Assembly: GCF_905475345.1 (NCBI RefSeq)
Contig: NC_066603.1
Span: forward strand, 919,001 to 983,000
Direction: 5' to 3'
Length of the DNA stretch: 64,000 bases
Origin: Vespula vulgaris
Lineage: Eukaryota; Arthropoda; Insecta; Hymenoptera; Vespidae
Position numbers and translations under genes: made by a program. Below the pieces are notes generated by a model. That model saw only the letters and a program-made list of their open reading frames with translations. It did no database searches and had not been told where the DNA came from. Positions 13,347-23,925 of this stretch are shown here, one piece after another. Position 1 is the stretch's first letter, and every line of letters begins with the position of its first letter.

Positions 13347-13836
13347 CTTCTGTCTATTTCCTTATCTTATTTTTCATCTCGTTCATTTTAATCGATGTTA
13401 CTTATTTAAAAAAAAAAAAATTTTTTTCTCTCGAGCGAATTCGATTAATCCGTCGTTGAAAATAAAATAATAAAGCTGTACGATCCTTAAACCTGTTTCA
13501 TTTATTTAATCATTCACCTTTTATTTCTTTTCATTTCCTGTTCTTTTTTTTTTTTTTTTAATTACTCTTTTTATCTTTCTTCTTCTCTCGTACTTTTTTT
13601 TTTCTTTTTCTTATTGAACAGCTCTCGATATAGCAGAGCTCCCTTATGGTTCAGAACTACTATAATAGAGAATAGGTCGAGCAATATCCAGAATATCTTT
13701 CGAATGGAAAAAGAAAAAGAATAAGAACAAGAATAAGAAAGAGATAGGAGTACTTTGGGTAAAGTTCGAGAAAACTTTTCATAGTCGCTGGCGCATCATC
13801 GACACACCAACGAAAAGGAAATCGTCCTTGGCCAAC

Positions 13837-13871
13837 CCTTCCTTCCTTCCTTCCTTCCTTCCTTCCTTCCT
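13837..13871. repeat. CCTT tetranucleotide microsatellite
   Basis: About eight to nine perfect CCTT units. Confidence 0.95.
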
Positions 13872-13985
13872 CCTATCATTTTTTTTTTCATTCGTTTAAC
13901 AATTTGTCGTAATAAAAGCAAATGAAAGATTATTTCGATTCTGTCGTACCATTCTCTTTTTATTCGTTTGATATTACACAATATA

Positions 13986-14057
13986 TCATCGTCATCGTCA
14001 TCGTTATCGTTATCGTCATCGTCATCGTCATTGTCATCGTCGTCGTCGTCGTCGTCG
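13986..14057. repeat. CATCGT hexanucleotide to CGT tract
   Basis: Repeated CATCGT/TATCGT units end in a perfect CGT run (14038-14057). The open frame through it is a Val/Ile alternation. Confidence 0.93.
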
Positions 14058-14340
14058 ACGGAACGTATTATTTTCGAAAACTATTAAACTTCATAATCAC
14101 TTCATAATCATCGGAACGTTCATTGCAACTCAGACCAGCAGACGATTAATCGTGGATTAAATCATGCGCTTCTAGCCGCTGGCACTGCGACCCTGAAGGA
14201 ATTACACGAACGGGCCAAGTTCTCTCTCTCTCTCTCTCTGTCTCTTATTTGGTCCCGCCTGGGAAATTCAATCTTACGATTGAAGAGGAAGCGGAAGCAA
14301 GCAAGAGAGAGTGAGAATGAGAGCGCGAGAGAAAGACAGA

Positions 14341-14386
14341 CAGAGAGAGAGAGAGAGAGAAAGAAAGAAAGAGAGAGAGAGAGAGC
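14341..14386. repeat. GA-rich microsatellite
   Basis: GA units interrupted by GAAA units. Confidence 0.93.
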
Positions 14387-14606
14387 CACTAAATGGAAAA
14401 CGAATTACTTGGAAAACTTTTAGACGTTTGCGGATCAGCTGTGCGCAATTGTGCGCGTGAATCTCTGACAAAGAAAAAGAAAAAGTAAGGTAACAGAGAT
14501 AGAGATAGGGGATTTTAGAAAATAGTAGACAAACTTCGTCGTTTATTCGTATATAATCCACCTTACGTGTACGAGAACTGTAGGAGGAAAACTGACAAGA
14601 AGTGTT

Positions 14607-14612
14607 TCTCTC

Positions 14613-14658
<46 letters not shown>

Positions 14659-14659
14659 A
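14607..14659. repeat. CT-AT compound microsatellite
   Basis: Interrupted CT run to 14644, then AT units to 14658. Confidence 0.93.
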
Positions 14660-15020
14660 TTCTTTCTTTCTTTTTCTACGATGTCCTTTTCCGATAAGAA
14701 AAGAAATTCGAGATGCATTCGTGCTTTCCTATTCGTCGACTTGGAACTTCTCAACGGTTTGCCGATACCGAAAAGGAGCTTCGGGAAAACCGATACGATA
14801 GACGTGACGACGTGATCTTTCGACTTAAAAACGAATCGAGCTGAAACTTACGTCTTTATCTATAAAAGTCGAAAGAGAAAGATATAGCATATATATATAT
14901 ATATATAGATCTATAGAGAAAAGAAAAGTGTACGATCCTAACGATTTAACCTTCCGAAAGTTAACGTGATTTTTTCGTTAAAAACTTTTCTATCGTACGA
15001 CGACGTTTTTACACGTTAAT

Positions 15021-15054
15021 CCGAACGAACGAACGAACGAACCAACGAACGAAC
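15021..15054. repeat. CGAA tetranucleotide microsatellite
   Basis: About eight GAAC units with one base change. Confidence 0.93.
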
Positions 15055-16148
15055 ATACGTATTGTCGCGTTGATCACGTGGATATTGAACGTTAGTCGCG
15101 TTTCGAAATCGTCATTGGTACAAAAGTTTCACCGGATTGGCCCCGAGAACCGTTTGAATGTTGCAAGCATTCATTAAAAAGTTTAGCCTCGTGCGAGCTT
15201 CATGAAATGGCGTGCGAGTAATTTTGCACGATATAGCAATTGTGTTTCTCTTCTTTCTTTTTTTTTTTTACCCCTGTTTCCTCTTTTTTTTCTCTTTTTT
15301 TTTCGTTGCGGACACAATAACCGCGAGAGGACGACGAGACTCTTTCTCTCTCTCTCTCTTTCTCTCTCTTTTTCTCTCTGTCTCGTTTTGGTGGAAAGCT
15401 TAGAGTGACGGGAGCTTTTCGTAATAATGTCTGTGTGTATATACGCAGAGAGATATTCCAATCGTTCCCCTCAGACTCTAATTAACTGGGATATTGACAA
15501 GAACGCGCGCACTCTTTCTCTTTCTCTCTCTTTCTCCCTCTCCCTCTCCCTCTATCTCTCTCTTTCTATCTTTCTCTACCTACGTACGCGCTTACCTACG
15601 CTCATATATATTTTTTCCCTTCACCCTTTTGCACGCCAATGAAACGACCGTGATGCGCCGTGCAAACGATAGGGAGGAAAAAATCTACGTAAAAATTGCT
15701 TCGATCTTTATCTATCAGACTACCCTCTGCTTCTTTAAACGGTATGTATGTATATATATATGTGTGTGTGTATCAATACATTATTCGTTAGAAGATGGAT
15801 AAAAGTTTGTTCGACAATTGTTTGAAAAAAATTGCGCCTGGATATAGACAAACGAGAATTCGTCTTGCGTGCACGTAAGAAATAGGGTTGTCTATTATAA
15901 GGTGTTTCTAATAATGTTTTTTATGAAATACGAACTGTTTAATATGGTTAAACTAATGAAACTGGATTTGAATTGGTAATATAATTTCAATTTTTTTTTT
16001 TTTAATTGTAATCTGATTAGTATTAAATATGCAACTTTTTATCCGAGTGAGATATGCCGATAAATCGAACGAGATCGGAGAAGACTTGACAGGCGTCGTT
16101 CGATGAAGGAGATAAAAAATGATGCGCGTAAAAGCCATTCGATATATA

Positions 16149-16155
16149 AATATAT

Positions 16156-16188
<33 letters not shown>

Positions 16189-16195
16189 TATATAT
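16149..16195. repeat. ACAT-AT compound microsatellite
   Basis: ACAT units (16157-16180) flanked by AT, about 140 bases beyond the exon 3 donor. Confidence 0.93.
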
Positions 16196-16336
16196 CGGAG
16201 GATAGATCGACGTGTGCTACTGCATGTCAACTTGGTGGACTTCAGCTAGAAAATGGCTTCGAAATTGTGAGATTATTTGCGGGAGTACTTATGTTAAAAG
16301 GGATGATAACTGACGTTAAAGTGGAAATACTCTTAC

Positions 16337-16498
16337 CGCTTTCGTGCGTCGGAAAGATGTTGAAAATCGAGTCCTGGACCCAAGAAGTAACTTTTACGTA
16401 ATCCTTCGCAAACGATGGTATTTCGCACCTAAGGACACCCGTGTTACCGACCAAGACGTAGGCGTCCCGCACTTGAACTTCGTACTTTTGCCGGACCA
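16337..16498 (-). CDS. Dscam: Dscam-family receptor, coding exon 3 (first half of second Ig domain)
   Basis: This 162-base exon encodes residues 127-180 plus the first base of codon 181. It opens with VVRQKYEVQVRDAYVL, the linker and A/A' strands that start Ig2 in Dscam proteins, then shows Cys151 (VLRCEIPSF) and the core tryptophan Trp166 (TSWVQDS). The acceptor follows a strong T-rich tract ending TTTTCCAG at 16499; the donor is GTAAGA at 16336. In size, phase and domain position it matches the exon that in Dscam1 is exon 4, a tandem cluster of alternatives. Only one copy is visible here, with 3.5 kb of intron before it and 12.5 kb after it and no similar open frame in either. That argues for a non-hypervariable Dscam paralog. 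Both borders are phase 1. Confidence 0.95.
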
Positions 16499-16740
16499 CT
16501 GGAAAAGAAAAAAAAAGTTGTACGGTCGTTCCAGCAATGGGAAGAGATAGAAAAAAATAAAAAATAAAAAAATAAGAAAAAAAAGAAAAGGAAAGGGTAG
16601 AAAAAAGACACGGAACTTTCACCAGTGTCGTCTTCTCGCGACGACAAAGACCATTGAGAGTAAAAAAAAGAAAGGACAGAGAGAATGGCGTGAAAGAAAG
16701 AGAAGATGAAAAAAAGCAAAGGGTGAGAATAGAAAAGTAA

Positions 16741-16818
16741 GAGAGAGAGAGAGAGAGAGAGAGATCGAAAAGAAGAAGAAGAAGAAGAAGAAGAAGAAGG
16801 AGAAGAAGAAGGAGAAGA
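16741..16818. repeat. GA then GAA tract in intron 2
   Basis: GA run (16741-16764), then GAA/GGA units (16770-16818). On the sense strand this is a long pyrimidine tract about 240-320 bases upstream of the exon 3 acceptor. Confidence 0.93.
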
Positions 16819-17468
16819 ATAAGTTGCGTTGTCCCGCTATTAGAGTCCTGAGGATAACTCTGCTGGAATAGAAGAATGAAGAAGAAAAAAAGAAAAGAAA
16901 AATAAAAAAGTATAAAGAGAAAAAAAAACGAATGACTTGGAAGAGCTTTCACTGGTGAAGTTAACATTTTCCGGGATTCTTTATTTCAATTCTCCTTTAA
17001 ACGCTCCCAAAGTATATTCGTTAGAGCGAGAATGGACTAAAATATATTTCTGCTTCTATTAACGATCTTAATTTTCTTTTTTAATCTCTCTCTCTTTTTC
17101 CTCCTCTTTTTTATTAAAATTATTTTTTCTCTACAAATTACAGATAAATGAAAAAATACTTGACAAAACGACATTATATCTCTTTTAAAGTATACAAAGA
17201 GATGGAATCAAAGAAAAAATAATAAATCGAATAAAAAGCTCCCCTTGTATCGTGTCCAGCAATGATCTTCTTTCCACGTTACTATCCTTTCTCTTTTTTT
17301 TAACAAACACCCGAATTGCTAATTACGTCCCGACAAAAATTTACAAAGTCTTATTAACTCCATTAACGATTTCATGTTTCATATTTTTTTCGTTATAACT
17401 TTACTGCTACGGAGTAACAGCGTAAGCTTTTCAGACCGTCTGGCGTCTGTACTTTTGGTAATTAGTGC

Positions 17469-17473
<5 letters not shown>

Positions 17474-17501
<28 letters not shown>
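17474..17501. repeat. CT microsatellite
   Basis: About 14 CT units. Confidence 0.95.
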
Positions 17502-17508
<7 letters not shown>

Positions 17509-18699
17509 TTCATCTCTGCCTTTCTCATTTTCACTCCTGCAAAGTTCTTATTCTCAATGTGGATAGAAATTCACCAACACGCTATCTTGGTTTACGTCTA
17601 CTCAGCGAGAATTTACCTCGATTGTACGAGTCGCTAAACGCGATAAGTGATTCTTGCCGAGGACCGTCACGATTGTTAACCACACTGGAAAACGAAAGTA
17701 TCTCACCCGTTTGGCTCGTTTATTCTTCAGCACCACCCTTCCACCCTTCCACCCTTTTCCCACCTCCCACCTCCCATCGCCATAGCTACGAGTTTAACGT
17801 TTAAAGAGATATGCACGCTCGAGTTACGCGCCTCTACGTGACACGTACGCATTTATGTATGTATGATATATGTACGTACGTATGTACACGTACGTGGATA
17901 CGTACATACATACATAAGAGTATATATACGGGTAAAATGTATATAGACGAAATTTCTCCCTGAATTTTCTTTTTTTTTCTTTTTTTTTTCACTCTTTTTT
18001 TCACTGACTATTCTCTAAAGATTCATATTTTTTTCTTCCTCTTCTCTTTTTTTTTTCTGTGAATACTCGTCTGATAATTCGCCGTGGTTTTGATAAATGA
18101 AAGAAAAAGAGAGAAAAAAAATACCTGTTCCTCCTTTCCTCTCCTCTCCTCTCCTCTTCTCCAACAGGACCCGATTCGAACGTTCGGAACGATCGTGAAA
18201 AACTTCATCGCTAAAAATGATTTTACGAGATCGAGACGATTACATAATAACGATCTATATACAATCGTGCAAGTTCGTACGTACATACGCGTTTATGGCT
18301 TATCTAAAATTTTTTTCACTCGCGGCTAGGGCTCGGTATATGCGTTGAAATGATTCGATAAAACTTTAATAAGCGATTTTGTATATATGTATGTACGTAA
18401 GTATATAGGTATATTATAAATGCAGGAGAATGTAGATAAATGTTGAGGTAGACCGTTCAATAAATTCCTTATCTCTTGATAAAGTTTATGGGAGGAAAGA
18501 AAATCGTTGAGGAGAGGAGAGATAAAAGTTTTAAAATAAAAGTTTCAAGTGACTCTTCGTTCTCTCTCTCTCTCTCTCTCTCTTTCTTTTTTTCTTTCAT
18601 CACTCTCGTGCTTTCCAGTGTAGAAATATCTTATATACGTACATACATACATACGTATTATATATATATAACTGTGTATATGTGTATATGTATATATAC

Positions 18700-18930
18700 A
18701 CTTGGCAATGCACGCAAAGCCGCGAATCTTGATCTTGGCAGTGAGCACCGGTTGTTGGCCATAAGCGAGCATTAGTTTAGGGGCCATCCATCTAGTATGA
18801 GGTAAAAAAGGAGATCCAAAGAAAAATAAATGTAGTTGGCTCGGTAAGCTAACGATCGTTACACCCTTTCCGAGTCCGTCCCCTTTTTCGAGGAAGTCAC
18901 CACTTTGGAACGTCGTTTCACGAAAACTCT
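18700..18930. other. Unique, compositionally balanced block in intron 2
   Basis: This block lacks the simple repeats around it. The minus-strand frame includes RWMAPKLMLAYGQQPVLT with ordinary amino-acid usage, and a short plus-strand frame starts at 18709. No Ig motif or splice-bounded exon structure is seen, so it is not called as an exon. A conserved noncoding element or a decayed mobile-element fragment are alternatives. Confidence 0.35.
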
Positions 18931-19523
18931 CAATTAGATTTATACGAGAAGCAATTTTCACTAAAAGATTTTCACGTGAACAAGAAAGAAACAGAGAAAG
19001 AAAGAGAGACAAAGAGAGAGAAGAATAAGTATCGATAACTTACTCTCGATTTCTACACTCTCTATAAAATCTTTCAAACCAATCCTTTAGTGATTTTCGA
19101 CTCTTTTTCTTTATCCTCTCTCTCTCTCTTTTTTCTTTTTTTCTTTTTTTCTCTTTGGTTATAGTTAGACGTTTATATCGTTGATCCTTTACGAGCGATG
19201 TACCGTGGATAGTCAGATAATAAATAACGAAGCTAATCCTTTAGAAAGCATAGTCCTGTAATAACATCTTATCTTTTCAAGATCATCCTTCAAGAAAGAG
19301 ATTTCAATGTTACGAGATAACTCTCGCGTTGTCACGCATCGTATGTAATTGCACGGATGTTAGATAATAAGGGTAAAAATAAAGCCGAAAAAGAAGAATG
19401 ATCGAAAGGAAAGAAACATTATTATAAAATGTCCCATCCAGAACATTTCTACGTTTGATAGAGATAATTCAAGATAATTGTAAGAAAATTAATCGGGACG
19501 TATGTAAAAAGAAAGAAAGAGAA

Positions 19524-19582
19524 AGAGAGAGAGAGAGAGAGAGAGAACGTCTCTCCAGAAAATCTCTCTCTCTCTCTCTCTC
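19524..19582. repeat. GA tract facing CT tract with short spacer
   Basis: GA run at 19524-19546 and CT run at 19563-19582 separated by 16 bases. This is a near-perfect inverted repeat that could fold as a hairpin. Confidence 0.93.
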
Positions 19583-19843
19583 CTCTTTTTTATTTCTTTC
19601 TTTCTCCAAAGAAATAAAAAAATGTTCTCAAAGATAGATTTATCATCGTCGTCGTCCAGTTCTATGAGAAATTAATTAACGTCTCTCTCTCTTCTTCGAG
19701 TCTTTTTTCAATCTGATATACCCATTAATCGAACTTTATCGTCGTACGTCCACGTGGCTTGAGAGTTCGATCGAGAGTGAAACTTCGAGAGATGGAAGAG
19801 GAAAGTCAATCGTTTGGAAAGTATATGAGAGAGATAGACAGAC

Positions 19844-19874
<31 letters not shown>

Positions 19875-19969
19875 AAGAGAGATAAAGAAAGAAATAGATA
19901 AAGAGAGAAAGAGATGGTAGTATTATATATATATATATCTCTGATACACAAGAAATAAAGGGCACTCAC

Positions 19970-20290
19970 CGGCCTTTACCGTGATTTCACGGCCGAGCAC
20001 CCTACCGACGCTGTTCGAGGCTTGACATCTGTAAACTGCTGAGTGTACGTCGTGTCTGTAACTCTCTGCACCGAACGGTAGGAAATACATTGAACCATTG
20101 ACCAGCATCTCACGGATATGCGGTATTGGTAAAACGGGTGAGCCATCGCCCATCAGCCAATCGATCCTAGGCAATGGACTGCCGTGTGCCGAACAGTGGA
20201 TCATCACACCGGTGTCGTTCGAAAATTCCACTGATGAACGTGGCTCCGAAACCAAAACTGGACCCTGACTGTCCAGCACCACTCCTCGTC
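19970..20290 (-). CDS. Dscam: Dscam-family receptor, coding exon 2 (first immunoglobulin domain)
   Basis: This 321-base exon encodes residues 20-126 plus the first base of codon 127 and holds the whole Ig1 domain of a Dscam-type homophilic adhesion and guidance receptor at the neuronal surface. Visible Ig landmarks are Cys52 (in HCSAHGSP), Trp64 (IDW) and Cys108 in a DVHSAVYRC motif, followed by ASNSVGR. N-glycosylation sequons are present at Asn44 (NDT) and Asn84 (NGS). The segments VEFSND, the AHGSP turn and YRC-ASNSVG are typical of the arthropod Dscam N terminus. The acceptor is TATGTTTCAG, with a CTAAC branch-point candidate at 20318-20314; the donor is GTGAGT at 19969-19964. Both borders are phase 1, so the exon is symmetrical. 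Family assignment is firm; the paralog is not resolved. Confidence 0.95.
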
Positions 20291-20899
20291 CTGAAACATA
20301 ACGTCCTGGATTCGTTAGAACGAGCATGTACCACTTGCACGATTATTTTAGTTAAGATTATATTTTTTTTTTTTTAAGAATCGAAACGTCACGTTTGTAC
20401 ATTTATTTATACACATCGTATATGATTTTGTGTATATGTGTGTATATATATATATTTTTTTTTCTTAATCTTATGAGAATAGTTTACGCAATAAAATTTC
20501 TAAAAGAAAAAATATATACATATATATATTTTTTTTGTTATGTATCCGTCCATAATTTTTTTCCTTTTTTTCTTCTCTCTCTCTCTCTCTCTCTTTATCT
20601 CACCATCGTTTAGGATTATCGATAAAGAGTTTAAACAGCTTCTTTTCCTTTCCTTTCTATTTTTTTCTTCTTTCCTCTTTTTCCCTTTCTAAAGCTACAG
20701 TTAACAGAACGATCACGTACAAGTAATAACGTCATATCGATCTTCCTCGATCACCGTTGCTCTGCTAGCTTTTATTGAATTCAATGCCACCATGGAATAC
20801 AGAATTTATCCGTGAAAGAAACGTTTCTTCGTGGACACTCGACAGGCCATCGTTCATACAAAAAGCCATTATCGTATGAAGAAAGTAGCGAATGTTAGA

Positions 20900-20901
<2 letters not shown>

Positions 20902-20959
<58 letters not shown>

Positions 20960-21006
20960 AAGAATGAAAATAAGACGACAATCTCTCTCTCTCTTTCTCT
21001 TTCTCT
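20902..21006. repeat. Long GA tract with downstream CT tract
   Basis: About 24 GA units (20902-20949) and a CT run (20982-21006) about 30 bases on; complementary. Confidence 0.95.
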
Positions 21007-21471
21007 AAAAATCCATCTTCTTCCGTACGCATTAGACTTAAGAGTACTTAACTTTCGCGTCCTTTATTTCCGCTCTCTTTACATCTTCAACATTCCACTC
21101 GTCTAGCTTTACCTTTAAGACGCGTTACTTGAATCTTGAGAAAAGAAGAAAAAAAAAAAAGAAAAAAGAAAAAGAGATAGAGAGATAGAGAAACCACAGT
21201 TGCTCTTTCTACGTAAAGCTTTCGAGATAAGACGGAAATGATACGATCGCGTCTTCGGGAATCACTTGAGCGTTTAATCGAACTAAACTTTCTTTCAAGG
21301 AGAAAAAGAAAAAAAAGAAAGAAAGAAAAGGAAAAAGATAAAAAGGAAGAAGAAGAGAAAAGAAAAAATGTTGAATCGTTCGATAAATTACTTCAACTAC
21401 TCGAGTAGGATCGGGATAGAGATAGATAAAAACGGAAAGAAAAAGATACAGATAAAAAGAGATAGATAGAT

Positions 21472-21510
<39 letters not shown>
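21472..21510. repeat. GA microsatellite
   Basis: GATA units lead into about 17 GA units. Confidence 0.95.
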
Positions 21511-21512
<2 letters not shown>

Positions 21513-21721
21513 GTGAGAGTCGAGCAACAGTATTCTTCACGAGAGTACCAAGAGACCGAATCGTTCTTTCATCGACACACATATACATATTATACGTTCA
21601 AACAAATTTTTCGAATATCCTGGACACATATGTACATAGATATATACAACGAGCGAACTAGTTCGTCCATTTCTCCATAACAGTACGATCGGAGCATTTT
21701 CCATTCTTTTCTTTCCTCACC

Positions 21722-21770
21722 TCTCTCTCTCTCTCTCTCTTTCTTTATCTCTCTCTCTCTCTCTCAGTCT
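21722..21770. repeat. CT microsatellite
   Basis: Two CT runs separated by a CTTTAT interruption. Confidence 0.93.
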
Positions 21771-21976
21771 CTCACTTCATCTCTCTGATCCTCTCTATCT
21801 GCTTCAATCGAGAAAATCTGATAGAGGATCTCCGTCGCAGCTGATGCCAGCAGTACCGAAGCTTTGTCCGGACTATTCTACCTTCTTGTTTTCTACCGAT
21901 CGAGGATGAGTCGGTGGAGGTAGATATCCTCGAGAAATGCACATACCTTTCTCATAAAAATAAGAAGTGAAAGAAC

Positions 21977-22009
<33 letters not shown>

Positions 22010-22463
22010 GCACGCAAAGAGAAAAAATGATAGGTAGATAAGAACAAAAATCGATTGCATTATGCATGAAAAGCAGTTTGATAACAGTCGGGATGTATAG
22101 AATCGCTAAGAGTACGATTGGTCCAACGGGATATATATATCCATGGATATTAGTATACGTATGTATGCGTGTGTGTATATGCGAGGCTTTGTGCGTTTCT
22201 ATCGAAGCACCTGCGGTCCCGGTTTTACAACTATGTGCGCACCAAACCAACCCTCTCTATCCATCTCGTATTATCGCGAATCTCTACCCCTTCTCTCTCT
22301 CTTTCTCTCTCCCTCTCTCACCCCTCCTTCTCTTTCACTCTCGAGTCTCTCGAATTCCAGCTCTCTGCGACCGATATCAGTTAGCGAGCACTGTACGAGC
22401 AAGCGATTTTCGCGAGGCTCGTATTAAACGTGCGAGGAGGAAGAAAAATGGTTGGATTAATCA

Positions 22464-22494
22464 CCCCCATGGGGGAGGGGAGAGGGAGGAGGGG
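22464..22494 (+). other. CCCCCATGGGGG palindrome merging into a G-quadruplex motif
   Basis: A 12-base perfect palindrome (22464-22475) runs into G runs at 22471-22475, 22477-22480, 22484-22486 and 22491-22494 with loops of 1, 3 and 4 bases, which meets the usual G3+N1-7 pattern on the plus strand. Confidence 0.6.
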
Positions 22495-22582
22495 TTGAGG
22501 AACGAGAGGGGTTGCTTGGTACACTCTGCGAACGATATGAACGGATATGCCGGTCGCTTGATTTTCGTTCGACCAACACATT

Positions 22583-22585
22583 TTG

Positions 22586-22627
<42 letters not shown>

Positions 22628-22650
22628 ATTTATCTATCTATCTATATATC
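22583..22650. repeat. CT tract followed by CTAT units
   Basis: CT run (22591-22620) and then TATC/TCTA units. Confidence 0.93.
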
Positions 22651-23102
22651 TTTCTTTTTTTATTCTCCTATAGATACGTATAGTTCAACTAGTTACTTGT
22701 CATCAGATTGTCCTTTTCGTTTTTTATCTTCCCTGTTTACATATATATATTTATCGAATTAATTAATAATTATATTACGATTATGTTGATAACATAAGTT
22801 TGAAGAAATTTATTTACATTACTCTTTTTATCTCTTCTACCTTCTTTTTCAATTCTCACAGAACTTTCTACTTTCATAGATAAGATATATATATATATAT
22901 ATACACACATAGTAGAATATTTGGAAAAGTCGATCTGTTTACGTCGAACCAACGGAAATTAGAGTTCCATGGTGGACCCTGGCAACGTTCATTGTCCCGT
23001 AATACTACGAGTTCGATCTCCGTTCGCACGAATACATCTCGCTAGAGGATCGTTCGAGAAGAGCTTATCTCGACAGGACACATAAACGTCGATCGAGAAC
23101 GA

Positions 23103-23108
<6 letters not shown>

Positions 23109-23142
<34 letters not shown>
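23109..23142. repeat. CT microsatellite
   Basis: About 17 CT units. Confidence 0.96.
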
Positions 23143-23143
<1 letters not shown>

Positions 23144-23483
23144 TCTCCCTCTCTCTTTATCTCTATCTTTCTCGTTTCCTGAGACTATCCAAAACTGGCA
23201 CCGGCGAATTTCATATTTCGTCGCCGTGAAGGAGGATTTCAACCGAGCACATTAACGTTTTATCGTTCCGCACATGTTCTGTCTCCCTTACGTACACACA
23301 CTACTCGCATACATACATACATACATACACCACGATAATTTCCTGCGTCGTTGGTATGGAACGTGAATCCTTGTACGTAGCTATGCCATGGCTTTGGTAT
23401 TATGCATCGACGCCATTTATGCCACATTTACACGCACGACACACCCATACCTTCATTACTATCTTCCTCATCTCCCCTCTTCT

Positions 23484-23620
23484 CTCTCACTCTCTCTCTC
23501 TCTCTCTCTCCGTTTCTAACACAGTTGATGCATCCTGGTAGTTGTACGTATCCGGCTGTCGTACATGCAGAGAGAGAAAGAGAAAGAGAGATAGAGATAG
23601 AGATAGAGAGAGAGAGAGAG
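23484..23620. repeat. CT tract and GA/GATA tract in inverted arrangement
   Basis: CT run (23488-23510) and GA/GATAGA run (23570-23620) with about 60 bases between. Confidence 0.92.
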
Positions 23621-23770
23621 GACCAGACCAGCCATCCTCGCTTTAGCGTACACGCACTACATACACACACTTCTATATATGCTTACACGCGCCCGTATGC
23701 GATGTCTCTTTGTGTATGTATATGTGTTCGTACGCATTACATGTGACTGCATTGACTATGTAAACGATTC

Positions 23771-23883
23771 TGCTAGTGCTGCCGTTGCTGCCGTTCCTGC
23801 TGCTGCTGTTGCTGCCGTTGCTGCTGCTATTGCAGTTAGTTGTTGGCTGGTGCTACTAGTACCGTTACTGGTGCTGCTGCAAC
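23771..23883. repeat. GCTGCC/GCTGCTGTT trinucleotide region
   Basis: Degenerate GCT-type triplets about 110 bases long. The plus frame gives Ala/Val repeats and is followed by CT repeats; no conserved protein context. Confidence 0.85.
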
Positions 23884-23891
23884 TACACCTA

Positions 23892-23925
<34 letters not shown>

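Larger units (their letters stand above)
3832..16336 (-). other. Intron 3 of the Dscam-family gene (about 12.5 kb)
   Basis: Bounded by the donor of exon 3 and the acceptor of exon 4. It splits the second Ig domain. The content is T-rich and A-rich simple sequence, GA/CT, AT, GAA and tetranucleotide repeats, with less repetitive blocks near 9360-9720, 11220-11700, 11940-12310 and 12840-13170. No second copy of the Ig2 first-half exon (KYEVQV, LRCEIP or SWVQD-like text) was recognised on the minus strand. Confidence 0.85.
16499..19969 (-). other. Intron 2 of the Dscam-family gene (about 3.5 kb)
   Basis: Lies between the Ig1 exon and the first Ig2 exon. It contains GA and GAA tracts (16741-16818), CT tracts (17474-17501 and 18562-18583), an ACGT-rich palindromic stretch (17843-17900) and a compositionally distinct unique block at 18700-18930. 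A GA tract and a CT tract at 19524-19582 face each other with a very short spacer. Confidence 0.88.

Noticed and set aside
15570..15610. AG|GTAAGC on the sense strand in intron 3 as another ratchet point
   Set aside because: The bases before the AG are purine-rich and TATA-rich, lacking a pyrimidine tract.
16500..16967. Upstream extension of the exon 3 open frame (Phe/Leu/Ser-rich)
   Set aside because: The frame stays open through intron pyrimidine tracts, but the conserved protein begins exactly after the AG at 16500-16499; the rest is intron.
21920..21960. AAG|GTATGT on the sense strand in intron 1 as a ratchet point
   Set aside because: The acceptor is AAG after a purine stretch; too weak to list as a candidate.
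22066..22683. 205-codon plus-strand frame
   Set aside because: Low-complexity Ser/Leu segments, several overlapping frames of equal quality, and no family features.
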